DNA of 58,322 bases from Clostridiales bacterium (GTDB lineage Bacteria > Bacillota > Clostridia > Caldicoprobacterales > DTU083): the NCBI GenBank assembly GCA_012842605.1, contig DUSN01000001.1, positions 1 to 58,322 on the forward strand. Direction: 5' to 3'. The notes beneath the pieces are model-generated. The model saw only the letters and a list, made by a program, of their open reading frames with translations. It had not been told where the DNA came from and ran no database searches. Positions within the stretch are counted from its first letter, which is position 1. Each line of letters opens with the position of its first letter. This document shows positions 1 through 8,889 of the stretch, piece after piece. The position numbers and the translations under genes are program-made.

Positions 1-90
1 ACTAATCCCGTTGGGTGTTGAGTTTGTATTTGTGGTTATTTACTAATTCGACATTCAAACGGGATTTCCTTTTGGTTTGGTAAATTTTAT

Positions 91-112
91 GAAAAAGTTT
101 TAAGACTTTTTC
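91..112 (-). terminator. weak AT-rich hairpin after cinA
   Basis: An 8-bp inverted repeat (GAAAAAGT, six-base loop, ACTTTTTC) lies 16 nt beyond the cinA stop. It is A/T rich and has no clean U-tract on the minus strand, so it may be a weak terminator or chance. Confidence 0.3.
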
Positions 113-128
113 AATGAGAACTAATTAC

Positions 129-1364
129 TTACTGTTCCAAGAGATATAGTCGCAGGCAATTCAACAGCCGCATCGCAGTTCCGCTTTTTATTCGCTGCCT
201 GTTGCCGGTCAGACGGTATTCCATAACTTTCGTGCCATTCGGCCCTGCTATTGCCATGTATACCAGTCCGACAGGTTTTTGAGCAGTTGCCCCTCCGGGA
301 CCTGCAATTCCTGTTACCGAAGCTCCTATATCAGCTCCTGAGGTTTTCCTGATACCTTCAGCCATTTCTATGGCTGTATGGGCACTTACCGCCCCGTAAT
401 TTTTCAATGTTTCCTGAGAAACCATCAGCCTGGATTTTTTTGAATTATTGCTGTATGTAACACAGCCTTCCAAAAATACCTCAGAAGCACCGGGAACATT
501 GGTCAGTAAATTTGATACATAACCTCCGGTGCAGGATTCTGCCAATGCCAGGTGAAGACCCTTATTTTTCAGCAAGTCCAGTACGATATTTTCCATTCTG
601 TCATCATCATAACCATATACTGCATTACCCAGCCGTTTTTCTATCTCTTCCTGAACCGGCCTGATCAATTCCAAAGCTGTCTGTTCGGAATCAGCCTTTG
701 CTGTCAAGCGCAATGTCACTTCACCGGAGCCTGCCAAAGGTGCTATTGTTGGATTGCTTTGATTCAGCAGAAGATCTTTTACCATTTCTTCAACTGCAGA
801 TTCGCCTATTCCAAAAATTCTCAATACTTTGGAATATATCCTGCATCCTGTCCTGCCTTCAAGATAAGGAATAACATATTTGCAAAACATAGGTTCCAGT
901 TCAGCAGGAGGTCCGGGCAGAATAATATAAATTTTCCTGTCTTTTTCCAAAATGGCACCGGGAGCAGTTCCGTTATCATTAGGCAGTATAATTGCTTCTT
1001 TTGGGAAAACAGCCTGCTTGACATTATTTTCAGTCATAACCCTGCCCATTGACCGAAAATAATCCTCAATGCTTTTTAAACTGGGTGTATGAATCACCAT
1101 CTCCAAACCGAGAAATTCAGCTACAGTCTCTTTGCTTAAGTCATCCATTGTAGGTCCGAGACCACCAGTAGTTATTATGATGTCAGATCGTTCAGATGCA
1201 ATGCGCAATGCTTCAAGTATTCTGGTTTTGTTGTCACCAACTGCAGTATGCCAGTATACATCTATTCCAAGATAGGACATCTGCCTGGACAAAAATTGAG
1301 CATTGGTGTTGGCTATCTGGCCTAAAAGCAGTTCACTGCCTATTCCTATTATTTCTGCATTCAT
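129..1364 (-). CDS. cinA: CinA-family protein (competence/damage-inducible)
   Basis: Two-domain CinA protein of about 411 residues, the usual family length. The N-terminal half is a MoaB/MogA-like domain (motif TTGGLGPTMDD); the C-terminal CinA domain carries ALAESCTGG and GIAGPGG, the signature of nicotinamide-nucleotide amidohydrolases. In the family these proteins recycle damaged pyridine nucleotides (ADP-ribose pyrophosphatase and/or NMN deamidase activity); which activity applies here is not decidable. The start is the ATG at 1364, which has AGGAGG 7 nt upstream; the frame stays open a further 31 codons but these lack a ribosome site and overlap pgsA. It lies 22 nt after pgsA, the usual pgsA-cinA(-recA) order; recA would be off the left edge. 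Confidence 0.95.
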   Translation of the reverse strand: MNAEIIGIGSELLLGQIANTNAQFLSRQMSYLGIDVYWHTAVGDNKTRILEALRIASERSDIIITTGGLGPTMDDLSKETVAEFLGLEMVIHTPSLKSIEDYFRSMGRVMTENNVKQAVFPKEAIILPNDNGTAPGAILEKDRKIYIILPGPPAELEPMFCKYVIPYLEGRTGCRIYSKVLRIFGIGESAVEEMVKDLLLNQSNPTIAPLAGSGEVTLRLTAKADSEQTALELIRPVQEEIEKRLGNAVYGYDDDRMENIVLDLLKNKGLHLALAESCTGGYVSNLLTNVPGASEVFLEGCVTYSNNSKKSRLMVSQETLKNYGAVSAHTAIEMAEGIRKTSGADIGASVTGIAGPGGATAQKPVGLVYMAIAGPNGTKVMEYRLTGNRQRIKSGTAMRLLNCLRLYLLEQ

Positions 1365-1386
1365 AAATTCCTCCTGAAGTACTGAC

Positions 1387-1941
1387 TTACTTAAGCTTTC
1401 CATTCTCCGAATAAAAGAGATTCCTGTTTTTGTATATATAATCCACTCCGGATACAATTGTAATGATTACAGATACATAAAGGGCAATCTGATCAAACGG
1501 TATGCCGACATACCGGAATGGAAAATTATCAAGAATCAGTGCAGCTATTGCAATAATTTGAGTTATAGTTTTTATCTTTCCCCACCAGCTGGCTGCTATA
1601 ATTATGCCCTCTGTTACTGCAAGGAGTCGAAATCCGGTTATTACAAATTCCCTGCTGATAATTATAATTGCTGCTGCTGAAGACACTTTTCCCGTTTCCA
1701 CCAAACAAACCAAGGCTGAAGTAACCAGCAGCTTGTCTGCCAAGGGATCTATAAACTTGCCGAAATTAGTAACCTCATTTCTTTTTCGTGCAATATATCC
1801 GTCCAGGGTGTCTGTACAGGCAGCAGCTATAAATACAAAGACAGCTACAAAATTGCTGTATTTAAATGGGACCAGCATAAAGACTATGAAAAGCGGAATA
1901 AGTATTATCCGCAGTAATGTAATTTTATTTGCCAGATTCAT
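1387..1941 (-). CDS. pgsA: CDP-diacylglycerol-glycerol-3-phosphate 3-phosphatidyltransferase
   Basis: Membrane enzyme of about 184 residues that makes phosphatidylglycerol phosphate, the committed step to phosphatidylglycerol. The CDP-alcohol phosphotransferase signature D-x2-DG-x2-AR-x8-G-x3-D-x3-D is intact (D44, D47, then ...GKFIDPLADK), and hydrophobic segments surround it. The ATG at 1941 fits homologues and has a purine-rich GGGGGAAG upstream; nine in-frame codons before it look untranslated. It overlaps the end of rimO by 17 nt, so the two are probably translationally coupled. Confidence 0.96.
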   Translation of the reverse strand: MNLANKITLLRIILIPLFIVFMLVPFKYSNFVAVFVFIAAACTDTLDGYIARKRNEVTNFGKFIDPLADKLLVTSALVCLVETGKVSSAAAIIIISREFVITGFRLLAVTEGIIIAASWWGKIKTITQIIAIAALILDNFPFRYVGIPFDQIALYVSVIITIVSGVDYIYKNRNLFYSENGKLK

Positions 1942-3262
1942 AAACTTCCCCCAGTAAATCATAATCATAGGCTTTTATAATTTTACTCTTAACGAAATCC
2001 CCGACTTTAAGAGGCGATTGACTGTATATATATACCAGGCCGTCAACCTCCGGTGCTTCTCCGTAAGATCGCCCGTAATATACATTCTGCGATTCCATGC
2101 CTTCAATCAGAACATCGCATATTTGCCCTACTCTTGCTCTCCTCAGCCGCTTGGACACCCTTTTTTGCACTGCCATCAGCTTATCTCGCCGCTCCATCTT
2201 AACGGATTCATCTGTCTGGTCCGGAAAATCGGCGGCTTTGGTCCCTTCTTCCCTGGAGTAAGGGAAAACTCCAATATGCTGAAAATGCCCTTCACTGACA
2301 AAATCCATCAATTCCTGAAATTCCGATTCACTTTCGCCCGGGAATCCAACTATGAGGGAAGTCCGAAGTATTATGTCAGGTATCTGCTCCTTTAAGGCTG
2401 CAAGCATGGTTCTTATCTGCATGCTGTTGGATATTCGGTTCATCCTGGTTAATATCCTCTGATTGATATGCTGGATGGGAATATCCAAATAGCTGCAGAT
2501 TTTTTCCTCTTTTGCAATCAAGTCAATTAATTCTTTTGTTATCCTGTCAGGATAGCAATACATCAAACGGATCCAATTAAGCTCTTCTATCTTGCACAAT
2601 TCCTTCAGCAGCATGACAAGGTTGTATTTTCCGCCTGAATCTTCACCATATCTTGAAACATCCTGCGCAACAAGTATCAATTCCCTTATTCCCTGTTCCG
2701 CCAGCATTCTTGCCTCTTTTACGATTGAAGCGACAGACCGGCTCCTGTACCGGCCCCGCAGCTTGGGAATAATACAGTAAGAACACCAGTTATCGCATCC
2801 TTCAGCAATTTTTATATAGGCTGTGGAGCCGCTTGTGCTGATCATCCTTGGAAGCAGTTCTTCCTCAGGCGCAGACAAGTTACTTAAAAATGTATTCTTC
2901 TCACCATTTTTTATTTTTTCCAGTACCTGAATTATCTGAGTGTAGTTCCCCGTACCAACCACAGCATCGATTTCGGGTATCTCTTTCATCAATTCATCAC
3001 TATACCGCTGCCCTAAACAACCGGTTACTATCAGAGTCTTACAGCTTCCGGCTTTCTTGTACTTCGACTGCTCTAAAATAGCATTTATGGATTCTTCCTT
3101 AGCAGGGCCAATAAAACCGCATGTATTAACCAGTATAATATCTGCTGACTTCGGATTATTGACAATTTCATAGCCGTATTGTCTGAGAAGTCCCAGCATT
3201 ACTTCAGCATCAACTTGATTCTTGGCACATCCTAAAGATACCATTCCTACTTTGTTGTGCAA
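1925..3262 (-). CDS. rimO: Ribosomal protein S12 methylthiotransferase RimO
   Basis: Radical-SAM methylthiotransferase that adds a methylthio group to the conserved aspartate of ribosomal protein S12. Visible in order are the N-terminal UPF0004 domain (SLGCAKNQVD), the radical-SAM cysteines C156-x3-C160-x2-C163 in CDNWCSYC, and a C-terminal TRAM RNA-binding domain. At 445 residues it has the family length. The start is a TTG: an AAAGGAG lies 11 nt upstream, and the next ATG falls inside the conserved beta-strand. MiaB is the alternative paralogue, but the SLGCAKN opening and absence of MiaB-type sequence favour RimO. Confidence 0.94.
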   Translation of the reverse strand: MHNKVGMVSLGCAKNQVDAEVMLGLLRQYGYEIVNNPKSADIILVNTCGFIGPAKEESINAILEQSKYKKAGSCKTLIVTGCLGQRYSDELMKEIPEIDAVVGTGNYTQIIQVLEKIKNGEKNTFLSNLSAPEEELLPRMISTSGSTAYIKIAEGCDNWCSYCIIPKLRGRYRSRSVASIVKEARMLAEQGIRELILVAQDVSRYGEDSGGKYNLVMLLKELCKIEELNWIRLMYCYPDRITKELIDLIAKEEKICSYLDIPIQHINQRILTRMNRISNSMQIRTMLAALKEQIPDIILRTSLIVGFPGESESEFQELMDFVSEGHFQHIGVFPYSREEGTKAADFPDQTDESVKMERRDKLMAVQKRVSKRLRRARVGQICDVLIEGMESQNVYYGRSYGEAPEVDGLVYIYSQSPLKVGDFVKSKIIKAYDYDLLGEVYESGK

Positions 3263-3283
3263 TTCCAGGTGTGCTCCTTTCCG

Positions 3284-5557
3284 TTATAGGTTCTTATAAT
3301 GTTCTTCAAATTCTTCTCTTGTTATTAATACGTTTCTGGGTTTGCTTCCATCGAATCCGCTGACCAGACCTCGTTTTTCCATTTCATCTATTAGACGTGC
3401 TGCCCTGGCATATCCTACTCTCAGCCTGCGCTGTATCATGGATATTGATGCCTGTCCCGCATCAATTACTACTTCTATGGCATCTGGCAGCAGTTCATCG
3501 TCAAATTCGCCCTGTCTGTCCTGATCAGTTGCAGTCTCTTCCAAGACTTCCATATTATATTTAGGCCCTTCATTCTGGTTTTTAATGCAATCAACTACAG
3601 CTTCCACTTCATTCTCTGTAATAAAAGCCCCCTGTACACGAACAGGTTTGCTTGCACCGGCCGGGTAGAACAACATATCACCCCGCCCCAGGAGTTTTTC
3701 CGCCCCGCCCATATCCAAAATTGTACGAGAGTCGGTTTGGGAGGAAACAGCAAAAGCAATGCGGGAAGGAATATTTGCTTTGATAACCCCGGTAATAACA
3801 TCAACTGAAGGCCTCTGGGTGGCTATAACCAGGTGAATACCGGCAGCCCTGGCCATCTGTGCCAGTCTGCAAATGGCATCCTCTACATCTCCGGGTGCCA
3901 CCATCATCAGGTCGGACAGCTCGTCAATTATAACCACGATCTGCGGCAGCTTAGTCTCTTCCTCAGAAATCTGCTCATTATACCGCTCAATATCCCTGAC
4001 ACCTTTATCAGCAAACATTTTATAGCGGGAGACCATTTCCTGGACAGCCCAGTTAAGCGCTCCTGCCGCTTTTCTGGGATCTGTTACCACAGGTATCAGC
4101 AAGTGTGGGATACCATTGTAGGTGCTAAGCTCAACCACTTTGGGGTCAATCATTATAAGCCGGACATCATCAGGTGTAGCCTTGTACAAAATACTTATTA
4201 TCAAAGTGTTAATGCAAACGCTTTTTCCTGAACCGGTAGCACCCGCGATGAGCAAGTGAGGCATTTTTGCAATATCTGTTATTATGTTGTTGCCTGCAAT
4301 ATCTTTACCAAGAGCGAATGCCAATTTGGAAGGATGATTTAAGAATTCTTCGCAATCCAGTACCTCCCTGAGGCGGACCGGGGCTATATCTTTGTTGGGC
4401 ACCTCAATTCCAATGGCAGCCTTTCCCGGAATGGGTGCTTCAATCCTGACGCCTGGTGCAGCTAAGTTCAACGCAATATCATCAGCCAGGCTTACTATAC
4501 GGCTTACCTTTACACCGGGTGCAGGCTGCAATTCATAACGGGTAATTACTGGTCCGCGGCTTACCTGGACTACTTTGGCAGTTACACCAAAGCTGTTTAG
4601 AGTTTCCTCAAGCAGTCTTGCATTGTTTTTTACTATTTTTTCAGTGCTTGTCCCGCTTTTTTTGGGCACTTGCTCTTTAAGCAGAGAAATCGGCGGGATC
4701 ATATACGGCAATGTCTCCTGACGGACTACTATATCCGGCATGGATAAATCTTCTTGTTTGCCGGTTTCTTCCGTCTGAATGATATTTGAGCTTTCCTGCT
4801 TATCGTTTTTAGCCTGGAAATCTATTATCTTGATATCAGGTTCTGCAGCACTTGATTCTGCGGTTTTTACCGGGTCAGAAACTGTTATATTAACTATTTC
4901 CTTTTCAGAATACGGTTGCACTTCACTTATAACAGCAGTTTTCTCCTGCTTTTTCTTATTACTTTCAGCCCTGGCAAATATCTTAGCGATTTTGTTCAAG
5001 CGGAATGCTCGTGAAATGCGTATACCCATCTGCTTAAGCGATATATTGGTCAGTATCAGCATTACAACAGCATCAGCTGTTATAAAAAATATAAAGGCTC
5101 CGGGCAGTCCAAACATAGAATAAATCAAATAGACAAAAGCTGCGCTTATTGCACCGGCACCCAGCGTTGGCATTTCCTTTCCTTTATTATATGAATCAGC
5201 AACAAAACTGGAAAATTGGCTGTAATCAAACTTTTTAAAATAAAAAAGATGAATCAGGCATAATAAAAAATACACCGATATTATCGTCAATATCAGTTTT
5301 GAACGGTTAATTTTCTTGTTCCTGGCAACGATAATCATAATGCCCGCGAATATGACGATTACTGGCAGGATATATGTTACCAAACCAAACAGTCCTTTAA
5401 GCACAGGATATAATAATGCTCCTACTACACCGGCTGACAGACCCCGGCTGTAAATTGCAAGTCCAAAAAAAATCCCAAGGGAAGCGGTTAACAGGCCAAA
5501 TATTTCATGCGTGCCGTTCTTCCTTGCTGACTCAGCTCTGTCTTTCCTTTTTCTCAT
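3284..5557 (-). CDS. spoIIIE: DNA translocase FtsK/SpoIIIE
   Basis: Septal DNA pump of 757 residues that moves chromosome ends through the closing division or sporulation septum. The N-terminus has about four membrane segments within the first 170 residues, followed by a charged linker, the FtsK alpha/beta motor with Walker A GATGSGKS near residue 439, and a C-terminal gamma winged-helix domain that reads polar DNA motifs (motif [17 protein letters not shown]). ATG start with GAGGTGG upstream. It follows tepA-ylzJ as in Bacillus, which favours the SpoIIIE name, although a vegetative FtsK role cannot be excluded. A terminator upstream and a good promoter suggest its own transcript. Confidence 0.95.
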   Translation of the reverse strand: MRKRKDRAESARKNGTHEIFGLLTASLGIFFGLAIYSRGLSAGVVGALLYPVLKGLFGLVTYILPVIVIFAGIMIIVARNKKINRSKLILTIISVYFLLCLIHLFYFKKFDYSQFSSFVADSYNKGKEMPTLGAGAISAAFVYLIYSMFGLPGAFIFFITADAVVMLILTNISLKQMGIRISRAFRLNKIAKIFARAESNKKKQEKTAVISEVQPYSEKEIVNITVSDPVKTAESSAAEPDIKIIDFQAKNDKQESSNIIQTEETGKQEDLSMPDIVVRQETLPYMIPPISLLKEQVPKKSGTSTEKIVKNNARLLEETLNSFGVTAKVVQVSRGPVITRYELQPAPGVKVSRIVSLADDIALNLAAPGVRIEAPIPGKAAIGIEVPNKDIAPVRLREVLDCEEFLNHPSKLAFALGKDIAGNNIITDIAKMPHLLIAGATGSGKSVCINTLIISILYKATPDDVRLIMIDPKVVELSTYNGIPHLLIPVVTDPRKAAGALNWAVQEMVSRYKMFADKGVRDIERYNEQISEEETKLPQIVVIIDELSDLMMVAPGDVEDAICRLAQMARAAGIHLVIATQRPSVDVITGVIKANIPSRIAFAVSSQTDSRTILDMGGAEKLLGRGDMLFYPAGASKPVRVQGAFITENEVEAVVDCIKNQNEGPKYNMEVLEETATDQDRQGEFDDELLPDAIEVVIDAGQASISMIQRRLRVGYARAARLIDEMEKRGLVSGFDGSKPRNVLITREEFEEHYKNL

Positions 5558-5653
5558 AATACCACCTCAATATCCATATTCGCCGGCATATAATTATTTT
5601 CCTGCATCTGAATGCCATATATGGAACAACAAAATCAATTTCCAATGCTATTC

Positions 5654-5682
5654 ATTATATCACTTCTCCCGAGTGGTTTCCA
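5654..5682 (-). promoter_or_regulatory. candidate sigma-A promoter for spoIIIE/ftsK
   Basis: On the minus strand, TGGAAA and a perfect TATAAT are separated by 17 nt, about 100 nt before the translocase start and downstream of the ylzJ terminator. The -10 is ideal; the -35 matches four of six consensus bases. Confidence 0.55.
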
Positions 5683-5745
5683 TAAGGCGGACACAAAAAA
5701 AGGCTAAAGAATCCACTAGTGTCAGTCCCGAATGATAATGAACAA

Positions 5746-5776
5746 ATGAAAAAATCCCAAGACTGTTAACCTTGGG
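5746..5776 (-). terminator. intrinsic terminator of tepA-ylzJ
   Basis: TCCCAAG / CTTGGGA stem with a 9-nt loop followed by six T on the minus strand. The ylzJ stop codon TAA sits in the loop of the hairpin. Confidence 0.85.
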
Positions 5777-5990
5777 ACCGTAATGTATATTCTATAATAC
5801 ATCCGGGCTGAAGCTCCGGGTCAAGATAATTTTTCAATTCAGTACTCAGTATTCTGTCTATCACATATTTATTTTCATCTATCCTGCGTACCTCTACCTG
5901 TACCCCTTTGTAATTGATCTCTTTTGTATCAGTGTCAACCGGCTCAGCACTCCAAATAAATTCAGGATCAACAATGGTATGAAGTATCAA
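5766..5990 (-). CDS. ylzJ: YlzJ-like protein
   Basis: Small 74-residue protein of the YlzJ family, recognised by its opening [12 protein letters not shown] and by its position directly after tepA and before spoIIIE, as in Bacillus. Function is unknown; no membrane segment or catalytic motif is visible. It starts with TTG inside the tepA stop codon (TTGA overlap), with the tepA-end GGAAGG as ribosome site, so translation is probably coupled to tepA. Confidence 0.82.
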   Translation of the reverse strand: MILHTIVDPEFIWSAEPVDTDTKEINYKGVQVEVRRIDENKYVIDRILSTELKNYLDPELQPGCIIEYTLRSQG

Positions 5991-6727
5991 TTACCTTCCC
6001 CCTTTTTTGCCTTAATAAGCTCTTTAAGCTTATCAAGGGCTTCACGCAGGCCTCCTACCTCTTTTATCAGCCCATTTGTTACAGCTTCCTCCCCTATTAG
6101 TACAGTACCTACATCGTTAGCCAGTTCACCTGTATTATACAGCAGCTCATTAAGCCTTTCTTTTGTTATATCAGCATGTTCTGTAATGAAATTTGATATT
6201 CTTTCCTGCATTTTATTAAAATACTCATAAGTCTGAGGGCCGCCGACAACTAAGCCTGACATTCGAATAGGATGAATAGTCATTGTTGCTGTTTTAGCTA
6301 TAAATGAGTAATCAGTACTCACTGACAACGGAACACCAATGCTGTGGCCACCGCCTAAGACCAATGAAACCGAAGGCTTAGACATGGTGCTTATCATCTC
6401 AGCTATGGCCAAGCCGGCCTCAACATCTCCTCCGACAGTATTCAATATCAGCAATAGGCCGTCAATATCCTCGCTTTGTTCAATAGCAGCCAGTTGCGGC
6501 AGAACATGTTCATATTTTGTTGTCTTGTTTTGCGGGGGCAGCACCATATGCCCTTCAATCTGCCCAATAATTGTCAGACAATGAATATTATTAGGCTTAG
6601 CAACCGGGACTTCCGGCGTTCCAAGCTCTTTAATATTGGCAGCCGCACCGGCTGTTTGCCCTTTAATTCCTCGATCTTTATCCGGTTGGTTGTTCTGATT
6701 TTCATTGTTCGTATTTTGCATTTCCAT
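5987..6727 (-). CDS. tepA: ClpP-like protease TepA
   Basis: Cytoplasmic ClpP/crotonase-fold serine protease of 246 residues, of the family called translocation-enhancing protein in Bacillus and tied there to small acid-soluble spore protein handling. After a low-complexity Asn-rich N-terminus of about 35 residues comes the core ([19 protein letters not shown], then [18 protein letters not shown], containing the expected nucleophile Ser region). The ATG is 13 nt from a GGAGG, rather far; the second in-frame ATG two codons later is even further. It forms a two-gene unit with ylzJ between terminators. Confidence 0.88.
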   Translation of the reverse strand: MEMQNTNNENQNNQPDKDRGIKGQTAGAAANIKELGTPEVPVAKPNNIHCLTIIGQIEGHMVLPPQNKTTKYEHVLPQLAAIEQSEDIDGLLLILNTVGGDVEAGLAIAEMISTMSKPSVSLVLGGGHSIGVPLSVSTDYSFIAKTATMTIHPIRMSGLVVGGPQTYEYFNKMQERISNFITEHADITKERLNELLYNTGELANDVGTVLIGEEAVTNGLIKEVGGLREALDKLKELIKAKKGEGN

Positions 6728-6809
6728 AATAAGCTAGCATCCTCCAGCTTCTGCAACCAGCTTTGACTTATCTGTTGTTTTCATTCCAGTTTAGTATTTC
6801 CGTAGATAT

Positions 6810-6833
6810 AAAAAAAATGAGCCATACGGCTCA
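6810..6833 (-). terminator. intrinsic terminator of aspartokinase gene
   Basis: Stem TGAGCC / GGCTCA with a GTAT loop followed by eight T on the minus strand. The first three bases of the left arm are the stop codon TGA of the aspartokinase gene. Confidence 0.9.
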
Positions 6834-8045
6834 ATGCATGTATAATTTGAATTCATCGTGCAATGCCATGACAGCCTGTATTGTATCCTCACCATTTACC
6901 AGACATGAAATCGTCGTGTGCGAATCGGAGGTTTGCAGCACTTTGATATTCTTTGCTGTTAAAGCGCTGATGATGCGCGACATAACTCCAGGTACACCCC
7001 TCATTCTTTCACCTATTGCTGAAATCTTGCTGCAGTTTTCAATAACACGATAGCTGCTTGTTCTGCCCTTCAGGACATCTAAAGCCTTTTTAGTCATATG
7101 ACCGTCTATGGTGAATACCATCCTTTCCGGGAATATGTTAATAATATCAATGCTAATGCCATTATCTGCAAGATCAAGAAGGATATCATTCTGCTCATCG
7201 GCCCCTTGTGTATCTATGGTTATCTGTGTTCTGCCGGTAATATGAGCAATGCTTGTTATCAGCTGGCCTGTACGCTTGCCGGAAGGCTGCGCTATAGCTG
7301 TGCCTGATGAAATTATCGTTCCTGGTGTATTATTCATGGAATTCTTAATAACAACCGGTATTCCTGCACGTGCAGCTATTTCTACCGCCCTTGGGTGGAT
7401 AACCTTGGCTCCCTGGTCTGCAATTTGAAATATCTCAGAATATGTTATATGCTTGATAACGGTAGCGTTGGACACGATCCGAGGATCAGCAGTCATAATG
7501 CCATCCACATCGGTGTAAATTTCTATGGATTCTGCATTCAGTGCTTCTCCCAGTATTGCTGCAGTCGTATCACTGCCTCCCCTGCCCAGTGTTGTAATCT
7601 CACCGGATTCAGTGGCACCCTGGAATCCCGCTACTACAGGGATTTTCCCTTGTTCAACAGCATGCATAATATAACTTGGCTTTACATCAATTACATCTGC
7701 ATTGCCATAATTCTGATCGGTAATAATACCTGCCTGCCAGCCTGTAACAGCCATTGCATCATATCCCTTGCTTCTTAATGTATTAGCCATAACAGCTGAC
7801 GAAATTATCTCGCCGACAGACATGATAATATCCAATTCTCTTGGCTGAGTTTCGGGGTATGTATTCTTAAGAAAATCAATCAGAGTATCTGTAGCATATG
7901 GTTCTCCTCTTCGCCCCATAGCTGAAACAACTACTACCGGTTTAAATCCGTTTTTGATGGCACTTATTATTTTTTGCACTGCCATCTCCCTGTTTTCAGG
8001 CTTAGCAACTGATGTGCCGCCAAATTTCTGTATTATGATCCTCAT
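6831..8045 (-). CDS. dapG: Aspartate kinase
   Basis: Catalyses ATP-dependent phosphorylation of aspartate, first step to diaminopimelate, lysine, threonine and methionine. The 404 residues comprise an N-terminal amino-acid kinase domain (KFGGTSVA at residues 7-14, GRGGSDTTA mid-domain) and two C-terminal ACT regulatory domains. Length and gene place match Bacillus DapG, the isoform tied to diaminopimelate, but the genes that normally flank it (asd, dapA) are absent, so other isoforms are possible. ATG start with GGAGG 7 nt upstream. It stands alone between its own terminator and the cupin terminator. Confidence 0.93.
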   Translation of the reverse strand: MRIIIQKFGGTSVAKPENREMAVQKIISAIKNGFKPVVVVSAMGRRGEPYATDTLIDFLKNTYPETQPRELDIIMSVGEIISSAVMANTLRSKGYDAMAVTGWQAGIITDQNYGNADVIDVKPSYIMHAVEQGKIPVVAGFQGATESGEITTLGRGGSDTTAAILGEALNAESIEIYTDVDGIMTADPRIVSNATVIKHITYSEIFQIADQGAKVIHPRAVEIAARAGIPVVIKNSMNNTPGTIISSGTAIAQPSGKRTGQLITSIAHITGRTQITIDTQGADEQNDILLDLADNGISIDIINIFPERMVFTIDGHMTKKALDVLKGRTSSYRVIENCSKISAIGERMRGVPGVMSRIISALTAKNIKVLQTSDSHTTISCLVNGEDTIQAVMALHDEFKLYMH

Positions 8046-8098
8046 AATTTACCTCCAGTGATAGCCAGCATTTTACAAGCTTATTTTTACACTTTTAT

Positions 8099-8122
8099 AT
8101 TATAGACGTTTTGCTTTTATTA
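8099..8122 (-). promoter_or_regulatory. possible -10 element before aspartokinase
   Basis: A perfect TATAAT on the minus strand about 55 nt before the aspartokinase start. The hexamer 17 nt upstream (TGTAAT) is a poor -35, so this is a weak call. Confidence 0.35.
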
Positions 8123-8288
8123 TTACAGACCTTATTTGAACTTTTTTCCTCCTTTATCATACCAATATGTTTAAAACCAGCTTCTTCTTTTTATTTGTCA
8201 ATCCAGAGACCGGACCACTCGTGCTTCCGGGAACTTCTCTATTCCGATTCCCGACTGTAAGCGTAATTGCATTTGGTATTAAATTCAC

Positions 8289-8318
8289 AAAAAAAGAAGC
8301 ATTTTGCATTATGCTTCT
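8289..8318 (-). terminator. intrinsic terminator of cupin gene
   Basis: AGAAGCAT / ATGCTTCT stem with an 8-nt loop and seven T downstream on the minus strand, 54 nt after the cupin stop. Confidence 0.85.
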
Positions 8319-8371
8319 CTTCATTATATTTTGCACTATCTTAGTGCATCAGCGTTTTTATAAACAGGTCA

Positions 8372-8716
8372 TCAGTCCTTTATAATGACAGCCATAAACT
8401 CCAGGTCACCGCTGCCGGTATTGAATACGGCATGACCTTTGCCGCCTCCGGTATGCAAGGCATCGCCGGCAGATACGGACTTCTTTTCACCGTTATCATC
8501 TACGGTGCCTTTCCCTTTTAGAAAATAATAAATTTCTGTTTCGTTGTCATGGGTATGGTATCCTATTGAAGCACCTTCTGGCAGCGTTATACGGGCAAGG
8601 AGACGGCAGTTGACAGGCAGCTCATTTTTGAATAAATGCTGAAGCTCTACTGTACCCTGTCCTCCTCTCATATTATCCCTGTGTTCTATATCCATCTGAC
8701 ATGACTTCTTTAACAT
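8372..8716 (-). CDS. Small cupin-domain protein
   Basis: Single-domain cupin of about 114 residues. Cupin motif 1 is intact (G52, H54, H56, E61, G68) and motif 2 follows (HTGGGKGHAVFNTG), so a divalent metal is probably bound by H54, H56, E61 and the motif-2 His. The substrate is unknown; such proteins act as small sugar or acid isomerases, dioxygenases or ligand sensors. The start is the second in-frame ATG, with GGAGGTG 6 nt upstream; the earlier ATG lies inside that ribosome site. It occupies the place where Bacillus carries the dipicolinate synthase and asd genes. Confidence 0.85.
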   Translation of the reverse strand: MLKKSCQMDIEHRDNMRGGQGTVELQHLFKNELPVNCRLLARITLPEGASIGYHTHDNETEIYYFLKGKGTVDDNGEKKSVSAGDALHTGGGKGHAVFNTGSGDLEFMAVIIKD

Positions 8717-8865
8717 ACTTAACACCTCCATATTAAACTTGGTATTATGCCCGTTTAGCTTTGCTGCAAGCTATGTAAGTATTCTACAAAGCTTATTTTT
8801 TCCCTGCATTTCAGGGGACAAAAGGGTTGGAGAAGGCAGAAATGAATATTAATTGTACGGAATAC

Positions 8866-8889
8866 AAAAAGAGGTATCTCAGATACCTC
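8866..8889 (-). terminator. intrinsic terminator of M16 peptidase gene
   Basis: GAGGTAT / ATACCTC stem followed by TTTTTGTATT on the minus strand. The stop codon TGA of the peptidase gene is in the loop. Confidence 0.9.

Larger units (their letters stand above)
8046..8371. other. 326-nt gap between aspartokinase and cupin genes
   Basis: No credible gene. It holds the cupin terminator, a possible promoter for the aspartokinase, and at 8195-8262 a GC-richer stretch with overlapping stems (CGGGAA/TTCCCG and CCGGA/TCCGG, minus strand) that I could not match to a lysine riboswitch, T-box or other known leader. Confidence 0.6.

Noticed and set aside
8195-8262. T-box or lysine riboswitch before the aspartokinase
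   Set aside because: A TGGTCC-like run resembles the T-box core but lacks the required A and the rest of the consensus; no lysine riboswitch core was found.
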